Source: Ignelater luminosus | Taxonomy: Eukaryota > Arthropoda > Insecta > Coleoptera > Elateridae | Direction: 5' to 3' | Assembly (NCBI GenBank): GCA_011009095.1 | Contig: VTPC01090687.1 | Location: 169,011 to 233,010 of the forward strand | DNA length: 64,000 bases | Part shown: positions 36,901 to 48,121 of the stretch, one piece after another | Numbering within the stretch: position 1 is the stretch's first letter | Layout of the letters: every line of letters starts with the position of its first letter | The notes under the pieces: model-generated | The model's database searches: none | What the model was told of the DNA's origin: nothing | Seen by the model: the letters and a program-made list of their open reading frames with translations, nothing else | Position numbers and translations under genes: made by a program

Positions 36901-39900
36901 TTGAATATATCAAACTGAAGATCAAGGTATAAATTGACCTATTTTGAAGAAGTGGTTTCTTTGTTTTGCTTGTATACAGAAAAACAGCTTGATTATCTTC
37001 CAATGCACAAAAACCTTCAACATCTTCAACCGCGTCATTCTTTGACTGCAAAAACAAAGACTACAGGGCAACTTGATGATATTATGAGAGAAGTATTTTT
37101 GAAAATCATGAGATTATTGCAACCTGAATGCCCAAACAAGATTAAGATATGACCTTAGAGCAAAAATGCTTACAACATTATTTAGTGGAATTAAAAATAA
37201 TGTATATTGCATGGGAAATTTTTATTCAATGTTTTGGTCACTTTCTAAAAAGCTTCTTCAGAAGAAACAAGTAAACAATGAAGATTGTAATAACATAAAT
37301 ACTTACTAATGGTGTATCACCAGTTCGCCATGCTAAATTATTATGAAATCGCAACTTATGACTTAACCAGGTAGCTTTAGTCATTTGTTGATTACACACA
37401 GCACAAGTTACATCAGAAACTGAAAATTCTGATTTCCTCTCCTTTTTACCCTTTCTTCCACTTTTCTGCATTACAAGAGAACTGAAATAGACAATGCAGT
37501 ATTTCAATAATTTTATATTAATTATAGCTTACCTATTTCCTTGATTTTCAGCACCTGCCTGGTCAAGAGAAGTATCAGGATCTAAATGTTCGCTTTTTAC
37601 AGCATCTGTGGTTGTATCTTCTTCTTGTTTAAGCTTTCGTTGTTCAGCAGGAGGAGTGTTAATGTAACTCATCAATGTATCAAACATTGAAGTTGTGTGT
37701 TTACTTCTTCGTGGTCTACCCCTTCGTTTAGGTTTAGTTCCTCCAGCGGAATCATCTATACTCTCATTTACTTCAGAAGGTGAAGTTTTGTCTTCCTTAT
37801 CAATATTGGATTCTTCAATATTTTGGTTACCTTCAACGTTATTGAAAGTTTCTGAGTTTTTATTTTGATTAACGTTAAATGTTTCTGAATCTTTATTTTC
37901 ACGGTCAGTATTTTCATCATCTTCACTAGATGATAAATCCTCAATTGTGAATTTTCTTGGTCTACCACGTCTTGTAGATTTTCTAGTTTGTCCTGATACA
38001 TAACAAACATTGGTATCGTTTTCAGATTTGGATGAGGCTTCAGAAGCTTGCGTTTCTGTATTTTTATTTCCATCTTTATCTTTGCTAGTGGTTTCATGTT
38101 CAGTTGCCATTTTCTTCGGCTTTCTACCTCTTTTAGGTTTCTGAATTTGTTCTTCTGATATAGAACCGGCATCATCTTTTTTAGATGATTCAGACAACAT
38201 CTTTGAATGTTCATTTTTATCATCAGTAAGAATTTCTGAATTTTTATTTTCACTGTCTGGTTTTTTATTTTGATTATCGTTAGCAGTTTCTATATTTCTA
38301 CTTTCATCTTTAACTTTACTAGTGGATGCATTCTCAGTTGCCATCTTCTTTGGTTTTCTACCTCTTTTAGGTTTTTGAGTTTGTTCTTCTAATACAGAAT
38401 AGGTATCATTTTCGTATGTATTTTGTGATTCAGATAAAATTTCAGTCCTTGAATTATTGATTTCATTATCAGTAAGAATTTCTAGATTTCCATTTTTACC
38501 ACCGTTGACAGTTTCTGCATTTTTATCTTCATATTTATCTTCACTAAGTAATGGATTCTCAGTTGTGCTCTTTCTTGGCTTTCCACGTTTTTTAGGTTTT
38601 GGAGTTTGTCCTTCCAAAACAGAGTAAAGATTACTATCGTTGATGTTATCCTTTTCACATGTACTTTCTAATTTGGTTAAAGTTTCAGTAAGAGTCTCTG
38701 GATTTTTGTTTTTACTGTCAGATTTTTTGTCATCATCATTGTTGATAGTTTCTATATTTTTATCTTCACTAACGGATGCATCTTCAATTGTCATCTTCCT
38801 TGGTCTTCCACGTCTTTTAGGTTTTTGAAGTTGTTCTTCTGATGCATTTATTTCTGGTTTGATCAAGACTTTAGTAAATCTTTGTAAATTTTTATTTTCA
38901 CCAAGAGTGGGAGTGAGAGTTTCTGAATTTTTATCTCCACTGTCACTAACAGTTTCTGATTGTTTATTTGTCCCATCAATTCTATTTTCATCTTTATGTT
39001 CATCAACTGATGTATCTTCAATTTGTATTCGTTTTGGCCTTCCACGTTTTTTAGGTTTTAAGATGGGTTCTTCTTCTCCTCCATCTTCTTCACATGTGTT
39101 CTCAAATTCAGGCACGGTTTCATTCAGGGTTTCCAATTTTTTATTTTCATTATCAATAGCAAGTACTTCTGTATTTGTATTTTCATCGAGAGTAAGAGTT
39201 TCTGCATCTTTATTTTCACTTTCAATAAAAGTTTCGCTACTTTTGTCTTTATCTTCTTTAACAGATATATCTAGAATTTTAATCTTTTTTGGCCTTCCAC
39301 GTTTTTTAGGTTTTGGGGTCAGGTTTTCTGATTCAGAACAAGCACTGTTATCTTTGATATCGTCTGTCTGATATGCACTTTCTGATTCGGATATTCTTGG
39401 CTTCCTTGTATATACATATACGTCATCCATTTCAGTGCCTCCAGCTAATGCACAATAATTGACCACTTTTCTCTTACGTCCCCTTTTACTTAATTCTAAG
39501 GCAGGCTCAGGTTCAGATTCAGCTTCAATACTGAGAAGCCTCTTTTGAGCTTCAAGCTCTTCTTGGATTTTAATTAACTCTGATTTCTTTCTTCGACCTC
39601 GCCTTTTTGGTGTTGGTTTTGGTGTTTCATTCTGTTCACTTATTTCTGAATCATCATTATCATCTATTATGATACTTTCTAGATTTTGTTCATCTTCACT
39701 TTTTGATGATGAAGAATTGGCTAAAACATCATCTTTATTATTGTTTCTTTCACTTTTTGTATCTGAAGGTTTTGGCTTGTCTCCTAGCAGACTTTTTATT
39801 ACAGAGTTCCTTTTATCATTGACTTTTTTATCTTGCGTTTCTGATAAATCAATCAGAAGACTCTTTCTTTTCTTGTAAGCTTGTTTCACTTGTTTCTCTG

Positions 39901-41644
39901 AAGATTTTTGCTGTTTCCCTGATGATTTTATAATATTTATTGTGGTAGAACTGGTAGGTTTTGGATCTTCCAACATTTTTGCTGAACTTTCCATAGGAGG
40001 CTGCATTAATAGGCTATTTACCTTACTGTATGTTCTAACCACGTTACAATTAGGTTTTATATTTGAACTAGTTTTTAGATTATTAGAATCAAGATGAAGT
40101 TTATTTCTAATTTTCTCAGTGAAACTTTGAATAATATTCGGTCTATTTTTAAGACTATTAAGGGAATCATCTCCACTTATATCAATTACTTCTGAAGGTA
40201 CAACATCACTTTTATTAGATTTTGTATCTTTTTTCTCTTGATTTGGTTTTTCAATTGACACAATTCTTGTTTGTATAATATTGGAAACCTGAGGAGCTAC
40301 TGGATTAATATTAGCAATTTTAGTTTGACGAGTTTCATCTGTAAGATCGATAACGTGCAGATTTGTATCCTTGCTAGATGTTTTACCTGGCTCCAACATG
40401 TTTGGTTGCTTGCATGTCGAAGGACTTGTTTCATTATCAGGTTCGGTAAAATCAAATTCAGTGTTATTTATTAAAAGTATCATGTCTTTATCTACAAATT
40501 GCCTTTCTAAATGTTCTACATTAGTAACCTTGTCACTATCTGGTTCATTTGCAGCAGTAGAAGGTACTTTAATTGATTTTTCGTTAGTTGGTTTTTCTGT
40601 TGATTTTTTATCAGTTGGTTTCTCTGTATCATCTTCAATTATTATTGGTTCATCCAGATTAACATTCTTAATTTCATTAGATTCTGCAGCTTTATAATTG
40701 AGAATTGTAGGTGGTGGCTTGTTTTGTTGTTTATCAGATGTGTGACCTTTTAGAAGTTTAATATAATCTGATGACAATGAAATTTGTTGATTGCTTAAAA
40801 CTTGAATTTTTTGTTTGGTGTCTTCAGATGGTGTTACACTCTTTTTAATAATTTTTGGTTGTTCTTGAATATTGATGGTATTACCCACTGATTGAATAAC
40901 AGAAGTAGATGTTACTATTGGTCTCGTAAGATTTAAAATAGTAAATTTTGGTTTTGATACTGCGACATTAGGTTTTACAGTTGGTACATCGGCATCCAAA
41001 ACAATCACATCATTTTCTGAAGTTTTAGCTATCTTCTGTGAAGGTTCTTCAAGACTGTCACGTTTTCGTTTTCTTGTTAAATCATATGATTCTATCTGCT
41101 TTTCAGGATTTTTTGTTTCATCAGGCGGAATACTAGTAATAACTGTCGTTGTTGTAGGAGCTGAACGTGATTTCAAAAGATTTAAAAGTTTACTTTTCAT
41201 TCCTGTAGCTGCTTCATTTTTTGTCCCTGTCGTTTTTATTAAAGTCTCTGATCTAGTACTTTCTGATTTAGTTGTTGCAGTCTTACCATTCTCTGCTAAT
41301 GAAGAGTTAATTATGGTAATCTTGGAAATTCTAACACTTTTCTTTTCTTGGCCTTCATTTGATGTTTTATTCACTGGTTTGATTTGTGATTCAACAACTT
41401 TGTTTAATTGTTGTGTAAGACCTAATTTAGCTATCTGTTCTGGTGTTATTATAAAGACTTTCGAAGTAGATGCTGCAGATGTTGTTGCAACTGGGTTAGA
41501 TGCAGATTTAGGTGTTGTCTGTATATTTGGCAGATGGTGTTTTGATGGAGGTGATACAATTACGTTTGTCTTGATAGTTTCAACATTTTCTGTTAAAATT
41601 TCCTTTGAAGTTGGTTTTATTGAAGGAGTACGTGGCGCCTCCAT
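21962..41644 (-). CDS. GTF3C2: GTF3C2-like (TFIIIC110) protein with AT-hooks and zinc fingers
   Basis: TFIIIC binds the B box of tRNA genes and recruits TFIIIB for Pol III. Fifteen exons join in exact phase: 41644-37533, 37481-37307, 29997-29669, 29614-29542, 29479-29300, 29239-29035, 27133-27040, 26985-26765, 26706-26310, 26253-26145, 26086-25930, 22984-22790, 22733-22522, 22465-22241 and 22180-21962. They total 6903 nt, 2300 residues. Residues 1-680 are Ser/Thr/Lys-rich and disordered, and 680-1320 carry ten AT-hook-like motifs. Residues 1370-1690 carry five zinc-finger-like modules (such as CAVC...HKLRFH and CEHC...HLKFC). The last ~600 are the TFIIIC110 WD40 region: FCGGPIFAMAWLP, GPVWCLEWCPSG, SIDRSIKYWDL, TGSEWLNGF, YQAGFVRI. 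ATG 41644 has a good context; an in-frame ATG 51 nt upstream is possible. Not splicing at 29035 gives a stop at 28999-28997, so a WD40-less isoform is possible. Confidence 0.85.
22985..25929. other. GTF3C2-like intron with palindrome
   Basis: A 2.9-kb intron. The large palindrome at 25422-25838 is listed separately. Otherwise AT-rich with no gene I recognise. Confidence 0.5.
25422..25838. repeat. near-perfect palindrome, 138-bp arms
   Basis: The 138 bp at 25422-25559 recur inverted at 25701-25838 with very few mismatches, around a 141-bp spacer. Within each arm is a ~75-bp block bounded by CACAGTTTATACC and its complement GGTATAAACTGTG, the same tip as the MITE at 49575-50164. It is probably a foldback transposon or a tail-to-tail duplication of a small MITE. 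Confidence 0.85.
28089..28428. mobile_element. foldback MITE, 340 bp
   Basis: Tips CAGCGTTCCCACAG and, inverted, CAAGGTGCCCACAG lie between TATA flanks, consistent with a TA duplication. The arms (about 140 bp) share AAGAATACATGTAAAAT and CAAATATTATCT blocks and a TACATGATATTACTGG core. There is no coding capacity. Confidence 0.8.
28491..28719. mobile_element. small foldback MITE, 229 bp
   Basis: CAGGAGAGT at 28491 and ACTCTCCTG ending at 28719 begin inverted arms of about 70 bp sharing AATTG(T/C)ATTGGTTGGA and GTACATTG-like blocks. Target duplication is unclear: TA is visible only on the right. Confidence 0.65.
31110..34053 (+). pseudogene. copia pol polyprotein, multiply disabled
   Basis: Blocks in order: pre-integrase zinc ligands (WHKRYGHLNY, FCEVCVRAKQ), integrase core with HTDVCG and KCDNGGEY, RT with LDVKNAFLNG and YGLKQAPKIW, and RNase H with SDADWAND and ADIFTKSLCHEKF. 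Lesions visible: stops at 31461-31463, 32152-32154, 33111-33113 and 33703-33705, and frameshifts near 31590, 32510 and 33425-33485. Two lesions hit catalytic sites. The integrase third acidic residue is Lys (NGVAKRMN where the family has Glu), and the stop at 33111-33113 replaces the Tyr of the RT YVDD box. No function is expected. Confidence 0.88.
34092..34295 (+). repeat. copia 3' LTR, 204 bp
   Basis: Begins TGTTAGAATG immediately after the purine tract and ends TTTTAACA, so it has TG...CA ends with a TGTTA/TAACA inverted tip. Its length fits a short copia LTR. The 5' partner is missing, so the end at 34295 rests on the tip motif alone. Confidence 0.7.
34910..36422. mobile_element. non-autonomous hAT-like element, 1513 bp
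   Basis: The ends are CAGAGCTGTC at 34910 and its complement GACAGCTCTG ending at 36422. They are flanked by 8-bp direct repeats differing at one base (ATTAGGCT at 34902-34909, CTTAGGCT at 36423-36430). An 8-bp duplication with a CAGRG-type tip is the hAT signature. Both subterminal regions are packed with TAATTGAATTA-like motifs in both orientations, as in hAT transposase-binding regions. There is no ORF. An internal inverted repeat (GTCCAGGAACAG near 35612 and 35741) may be a nested insertion. Confidence 0.82.
37690..39620 (-). repeat. AT-hook repeat array in GTF3C2-like exon 1
   Basis: Ten basic motifs sit at about residues 680, 723, 782, 866, 944, 1019, 1096, 1173, 1226 and 1307. Five have the canonical RGRP core (KPKKRGRPKK, KPKKRGRPKR, KPKRRGRPRK, STRRGRPRKF, KPKRRGRPRR). 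The others are variants (RRGRRKK, KRGRKRK, KRGKPRK and two KRGRKPKK). From the third on, each is followed by an acidic (T/I)ED/EN segment with Asn/Lys/Ser-rich ENKNSETL-like filler. The unit, about 55-85 residues, has been duplicated. AT-hooks bind the AT-rich minor groove. Confidence 0.9.
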
Positions 41645-42492
41645 GGTGTATTTATGTATTTTATTACATAAGAGATAATCTGTAACAATAAACAATATGA
41701 TTTTATTACAGTTTTTTTAATGAAACCATATCAAAAGAATATGTAAAAGTAATTTAAAACTAACATTTTTTACAACTTTTACTGTCAAGTTCGTTATTTA
41801 TCATTTTCACAGCATATATAATATTTGGCGCTTAATATGATGCGGCAACAGCCCAACAATTTATTTCATCTGCCAGTCATCATTTCTGCATTATTATTCA
41901 ACATTTGATTTTTTTACCCTGGTGTATCACACAAGAATCGCTTCTGAAAATAATCTAATAGGCTGTCCAACGATGCAAAATGGGCCGTATTTTTAAAAAG
42001 AAGTTTCTACTTTGATACCATACCCATTTTCTAACCTGAAATTTATCATCTGTTGCTTTTTACAAAAAATTCTTCCACATGGTCTCTTTGAGTATGTAAC
42101 CAGAATTACAAATTAAAAGTTTATTTTGTGAGCCACTGTAGATAATTATATAGAGTGGCTGCAGTAACAATTCTATCAAACTTGACTATACATTGTAGTG
42201 TTCTGTGTTGACTATCAGTTTGAAACAATGACGTCATACCTTTAGTTTGTTCCAATTTTCTAAGTATTAGAGGCGTTTCTAAATCCATCAGTCACTCTGA
42301 TTGTGATTGGCTAAATTTGAAAATAGTAAAGCAGGCGCGAAGCCAAGAAGGTTTATAGCGGGTTATTCGTATTTGTTTTGCTTTTCCTTTATTTTCAATC
42401 TACTTCAATGCTAATCTTAATGTTGTTAATGTTAACCGCTTTTTTTTGGTTCATATTTACAAAATAATACCAACTCACCTGGTCTTTGCATA
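41645..42492. other. upstream region of the GTF3C2-like gene
   Basis: Should hold the 5' UTR and promoter of the minus-strand gene. I see no TATA box or other decisive core element, as expected for a housekeeping-type promoter. Confidence 0.4.
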
Positions 42493-43401
42493 CAGTGTGT
42501 CCACATTTCGATGCTCACTAAAATTAGGATCTCGGAAATTGTAAGAGATATGAAGTCGATTAAATTAGAAAAGTTTTGGCTATTTTGGAGATCAGTTTAT
42601 TTATGTTTTTGTTTTTTCAAAAAAGTTCACGGCTTACTAGATATTTGCTAAAAACGAAATTATCTTATTTTTTTTTAAATAAAAAGCATTTCCCACTTAA
42701 TGCGCCATGGCTTTAAACATATGCAAATCATTGGTTTTCGTCAGATAAATTACATTTGTTATGTAATAACAATTACTAAAACAAAACAAATGATACTTTT
42801 AAGATACTTTACTGAGCATTCACAGATAGCATCAAATAAGCAGCTAATGCCCCATAAAAGCGTATTTATTTTGTTTTAGCAATTTTTGCATAACAAATGA
42901 ATTTCTTTGATAAAACTCCACGACTTTGTGTTAGATGTCATGGCACACTATGATGAAAAATGATTTTCACTTCATAACTCGGTAAAACAAAAGAATAGCT
43001 ATGTCAAATCATGTATCACCGAAAAGCATTTAAGGCGTGCAGTTCAGTAATATGGAAATCAAGTAGACGTTCCATTAAAAAAAATTGAATTTTCGTTTCA
43101 CTGCCGAAGTAAAACAAAAGACAATTGCAAAAATAATTTTTTTGTGTTTCGGAGTAAATTCTCTAAAACACCCTCTTTGCTGTTCTTTTCTATCTTTGCT
43201 CGTTCCTGAGATATTTCACTTAAAAAAAATAAGATAATTTTGTTTTTAGCAAATATCTAGTAAGCCGTGAACTTTTTTGAAAAAACAAAAGCATGTGTAA
43301 ACTGATCTCCAAAATAGTCAAATCTTTTCTAATTTAACCGACTTCGTATCTCTTAGAATTTCCGAGATCCCAATAGTGAGCATCGAAATGTGGACACACT
43401 G
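42493..43401. mobile_element. foldback MITE, 909 bp, CAGTGTGTCC ends
   Basis: CAGTGTGTCCACATTTCGAT at 42493 is matched inverted by ATCGAAATGTGGACACACTG ending at 43401, with TA on both sides (42491-42492, 43402-43403). The arms are about 200 bp and nearly colinear. There is no ORF. The tip differs from the CAGGGTG group by G-to-T but has the same TA target. Confidence 0.88.
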
Positions 43402-44575
43402 TATACAGATATTAAAATGAATTATTATATTATTAAAGAACAACAATAATAATAACATAATATCAATGTCCTAACTTCGCAAAATTAAACAAACTATACC
43501 TTTTCGTTTTGTAAACACAGTTATCCTAACCTCACAGTTTGAACAAATATGCATTACAGTGTGACCACCCAGTTTGATACAAACTTAATTTTAGACTGAT
43601 ATTCAAGTTTGATCAAATTATTTGATAATGTGACCTGGGCTTTAAACTCAATTTTGACCACATCAAAAATAAAGTGTCCCTGTTCAAGGATTTCGGTTCA
43701 TTCAAATTGTTTTTACGGAGCTTATTCCTCTTCCTTCTTCAGGGAATAAAGTCTGCCAAAATGTTTGAAAGGCCATTCTATGGTTTTCTGCTTCTCTGTT
43801 CCTATTTGCAAACTTCCAAAGGCAAAAATGAATTCTTCATTCCTAATTGGATTCTAATTTAGATCTGTCCCAATTTAGATGAATGATGCCAATTTCGTCT
43901 ACTTGTCATCACTACCGCACTAGTGTTTAAAACGTTACTTATCGCGTTAAAAAGTGTGCGGTAAAGTCCTACTTACGGCACCGCCAGATTACGCTTATAT
44001 CAAATAAGTAGTTGCATTCCCAAAAAATCGTTCGAAACATGCACAATATGGTACCCTCATTGAGAGATGAATGATATTCATCTTCTCGTTCATTTTTCTC
44101 GCCAGATTCTATACAGAAAGGTTAAATGATTGGTTGTGATTACTTGACGTTTACTAAACCGTTCGAAAACATCGACATTCGTGTTAGCTCTGCGGCGCCC
44201 ATCCATTACCCTCATCCTACCTTTACCCTGACTTTTCGAACACGCGCTATGATAGAGTGTGCAATACACCTCTTCATTAAGAGATGGCGCATTAAATGAA
44301 GAGTTTTTCGGCGAATTTATGCTAGACAATATCCAGGGGCGTAACTATCTATCATATCCAAGAAATTACGGGAAGATCAAGTTATTGCTTGGTGGCGTAA
44401 TCTTTCTTCGAGAGGTCCACTTACCTTTAGTTAACAGTATTGTCTGTGTTTGTAAAATCTTCATCGTGATAACTTAGGACACGGGTGTACCCAGAAAAAA
44501 GCAGAGAAACATAATATTCAACTTGTCACCTGGATTCCCGCTCATAGGAACAATAACGAGTGCGAAAATGACATA
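43402..44575. other. intergenic, nothing firmly recognised
   Basis: A CAGTGTGACCACCCAGTTTG block near 43558 and an inverted GTGACCTGGG near 43630 suggest another degenerate element tip. The small ORFs here look random. Confidence 0.4.
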
Positions 44576-44964
44576 CAGGGTGGCCCAAAAAAACGAAACA
44601 GACTGATTAACTCCCACGAAAATAATTTTTTGAGAAAACGCAGAAACATGTCGATTTGTATTGAGAAGAGGACATTTTTTGACGTACAATTTGAACTCTA
44701 AACTTCAACCCCCTAGAGAGGGGTAGCGTACCCTTCAAAAATATCTAATGGGAAGGGCATCATTAGAAAGGTCTTTCAATTCTACATATTACCCTGTTTG
44801 AATTTTTAATTTTGATCGATTTGTTTGGAAGATACAGGGTGTGAAATCTAAAACATAGAAGGTTTATTATCTTTCGATGAAATTTAAAAAATTTCGTATC
44901 TAAATTCATACATTCTGTCTGTCTGTTGCCATGTTCCCGTATCTTTGCAGGACATGTTATATAC

Positions 44965-45022
44965 AGTGTCATTCAAAAAGAAGGAAACACACTTGAGTGT
45001 TCTCTTCTTTTTGAATGACACT
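44965..45022. repeat. hairpin with perfect 19-bp arms
   Basis: AGTGTCATTCAAAAAGAAG at 44965-44983 is exactly complementary to CTTCTTTTTGAATGACACT at 45004-45022, with partial pairing continuing into the loop. The preceding TATACAGTGTC suggests a minimal MITE tip. Confidence 0.85.
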
Positions 45023-45130
45023 TAAAATTTTCTCCTGATTACAAATACATAATCGGTATCTCGATATCTCGAATACTTTTTGAGATAATCGGGATCGAAA
45101 ATGACGATTTTTTGACGTGGTGATATTATA

Positions 45131-47768
45131 CAGGGTGATTCTGAAATAAAAAGTATCCTTTTAATAGCTGATAAGTGAGGCTAAAAGAAGACAAAAAATG
45201 AAGAAACGAAGTGGCTCCGTGAAAGTTGAAAATTTTCACAATTTTCCGAAATATTAAATACTGAAGCCGCCTCTGGTTAGAAAAAGGAATATGTTCTTTG
45301 TATTCTCGCCTTCGGAGTAAAAAGTGAAAGTTAAGGAGATTTACGGTTGTTGTAAAACCATTGTAGTGCAAGAATGAAAATTTGCCAGACATGCCTATTT
45401 TCTTTGAACTAACGCAGGTGTAGTAGCACAATGAACAATAAATGCCATCATAAGCTACTCCCTGGATATTTTCAACTATCCCTTCTTAAATCTGAAGTTG
45501 AGGAGATCGAAGAAATTGTGATATGTTTAACAGGCAGGGTTGTTGAAATGTATTAAGACAGTAAAAAGATAACAGCATAATTTATGTCACGAGCAATTAG
45601 ACTCCAGTCTCGCAAGCAACATTTTAATCCCTTATTATTATTTAGTCATTTGAATAGAAAACATTATGGAAGATACTACTAATTATCGCTTCTGTATTTA
45701 ACTCAATTCCATAAAATCAATCAATTTTTATTTATGTAGCATAATGCTTATTGAAGTTTTTGGTTCTTCGGAATTTTACAGAAAAAAGTCACTAACAGTA
45801 AAATTTTAATATTCTTCCGTTTACACATCAAAAAGTAAATGTTATAAACGTGTCCATAGGTTATTTATGACATTGTAGAAACCAGAAAAACTATTATAAG
45901 CGTTTAAAGTGCGAGAAAGGTTTGGTGTGTTTACCATGCTTTCGGCGAAATAGCGGTTCCTTTTAACATAAGCTATCGCCTTCTTTTATCTCGAGCAAGT
46001 AGTAAATAGTAAGTCTGTCAACTAAGCAAGTACAGCAACTTTATTTTACCCCCCATCATGTTTACTTCTTAATCCAAAAAAGCGAGAATTATAAAAAGGT
46101 TTCTCGTCAAAACATTTTCTTGAAGATTAAATATTTGGTACCTGCTTCTTTCAAAGGCACTGGCTTTATCCTAACAACTAGGTACTTCCAATTTCTTTTT
46201 CTAAAAACATATTTCAATAGTAAAATGAAGGTCGCTGACCGCTGCCTATTTAACGCGAAAATATAGCTTCTTTTGTTAATGTCAGAAATGCGAATCTCAT
46301 TCAAAAGCGCACGAAAAAGGGCCATAATTCATAATTCAATCTTCTTTCGTTTTCTTGTAAAGACTAAACAGAGTATCGCGACGTTTACGCATTCATGTTA
46401 TCACCTTATTACTTGAAAGACGGGCAACTTACTAAAATATGTTGAAAATGACCACCGTCGACCTGAAGACAAGCCTCTATGCGTCGGTGAAAACTGTTAC
46501 GCACACGAGTAAACATTCCAGCTGTATTGCGAATTTCTGCGGCTGCTGCTAAAATGCGTTGTTGAAGGTCTTCCGCGTTTTCGACTTCCGTGCGATATAC
46601 AACAGACTTCATGCGACCCCACAAGAAGTAGTCCAGAGGATTTATGTCAGGGCTACGGGCAGGCCAGCGTACGGGACCATTGCGACCAATCCACCGATGG
46701 GGAAGCGTTTCGTTCAAATAGCCCTGCACACGTACGCTAGTATGCGGAGGGGCTCCATCATGCATGTAATAAATATACCTACGAGTTTCTAGAGGTGTAT
46801 CATCCAACATATCTGGCAACCTGTTTTCTAGAAATTCCAGATACGTGTCTCCGTTTAACCGCTGTGGTAAAATAAATGGTCCAAACATTAATAGAAAACC
46901 GCCATTGAAATTTATTTTCCCTAATCAGGTGAGGATTAGCATCATTCCAATAATGTACGTTATGAAAATTTAAGATACCGTCTCGCGTAAAACAACACTC
47001 ATCCGTAAACAGTACTTTCTCTACAAATTCCTGTTGCTGCATTGGTTTTTGTTGAAACCACTCACAAAATGTTCGTCTCGGTGCAAAGTCATTTTCAGTT
47101 AAATGCTGAACCCGTTGTACGTGATAGGGATGTAATAAATACGACTTTAATATCCGATGCGCTGTTGCTTGGGAAACGTTCACGTCGCGTGCGATACCGC
47201 GGGTACTTATTGTAGGATCTTCATTAATCATATCTAATACATCTTCTTCCGCTTGAAGAAAGTGTGGTGCTCGTTCTTGTCCACGGCCTTCATATGTTGC
47301 GACGGTGCTACCTGCATCACGAAGTCGTTGTATCGTTTGCAGTATTGTATTCCGCGAAGGCTGTCTTCGTTGTGGAAAACGATCGGCGTACAGTCGTTTT
47401 GTCGCTTCTACATTATAATGACATTCTCCATACATTAAAGTTATGTCTGCCAACTCTTGAATGGAAAACATCTCGCTCACTTTAAATTTTTTCACACCTT
47501 GTTACTCTCAGGAAAGTCAAAGACCGACTGATTGTGACAACATGTTCCGACCCTTACATATGTAAATAGTTACCTGCCAATGACAAAGAGGGTCAGTCAA
47601 CCCCTATCGATTTTTACCTAAGTAAAAGTATGAGAGCAGGACCGGCTTGGCTTAGCGATTAAATTTCAAACTATGCAATTTTTACCTACCTTTTTTTATT
47701 GCAAATGTAGGTACTATCACACCGCTATCCACCTTTAAGAGGATACCCTTTATTTCAGAATCACCCTG
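45131..47768 (-). mobile_element. Tc1/mariner-like DD41D element, copy 2 (2638 bp)
   Basis: Same ends as copy 1 (CAGGGTGATTCTGAAATAAA, inverted at 47768), TA-flanked on both sides (45129-45130, 47769-47770), opposite orientation. Sequence agreement with 13629-16304 is very high along the whole length. It lies inside a foldback element and carries a transposase broken by one deletion. Confidence 0.93.
46409..47471 (-). pseudogene. DD41D transposase with 29-bp deletion
   Basis: Colinear with the open transposase of copy 1 from EMFSIQELADITLMYGE to the C-terminal GGHFQHILVSCPSFK. Just after FSINVW (near 46888) it lacks 29 bp present in copy 1 (around 14518-14550), flanked by short TGT microhomology, which shifts the frame. 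Otherwise the residues look closer to a family consensus: MHDGAPPHT, RWPARSPDINPLDYF and an uninterrupted QAEEDVLDMINEDP segment. All three catalytic Asp codons are present. Confidence 0.92.
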
Positions 47769-47882
47769 TATATGATATCGATTTGGTTTTTAACGCTGAA
47801 TACGACTATGAAGTTTAAATTTTTATATCTCGAACAGTTCTCGAGATATTCGATTTTTTTAGATTTCGTCATGATTTTACTG

Positions 47883-48121
47883 GTTGCATTTGATGTTTGT
47901 TTTCATTTAATTCAACAATCTTGCATCCACTCTAGACAAGTCTGTCATGTTTTATTTTTTATTTTCCTAGTGTGGGCGGCAAGTTTTTCTTAATTTACAA
48001 CAACAGCAAATACTAGAAAATTCACTCGCCGCCCACACTAGAAAAATAAAAACTAAATGACAGACCTGACTAGAATAGATATAAGATTGTCAAATTAAAT
48101 GAGAGCAAATTCCAAATGCAA
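47883..48121. repeat. inverted repeat, ~98-bp arms
   Basis: The segment 47883-47980, ending CTAGTGTGGGCGGC, is matched inverted by 48028-48121, starting GCCGCCCACACTAG, around a ~47-bp loop. Probably a small foldback nested next to the DD41D insertion. Confidence 0.8.

Larger units (their letters stand above)
29998..37306. other. 7.3-kb GTF3C2-like intron
   Basis: Separates the first zinc-finger exon from the second. It holds the copia element (about 31050-34295) and the hAT-like element (34910-36422), listed separately. The remaining parts (29998-31050, 34296-34909, 36423-37306) show nothing I can name. Confidence 0.55.

Noticed and set aside
36934-37152. 72-residue plus-strand ORF in the GTF3C2-like intron
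   Set aside because: No recognisable domain, splice partner or promoter; consistent with chance or a worn repeat.
38640-41678. Several hydrophobic plus-strand ORFs opposite the AT-hook exon
   Set aside because: They are antisense shadows of the Ser/Lys-rich coding exon and have no start context or family motif.
43674-43862. 62-residue hydrophobic plus-strand ORF
   Set aside because: Alternative start, no context, and located beside degenerate repeat tips.
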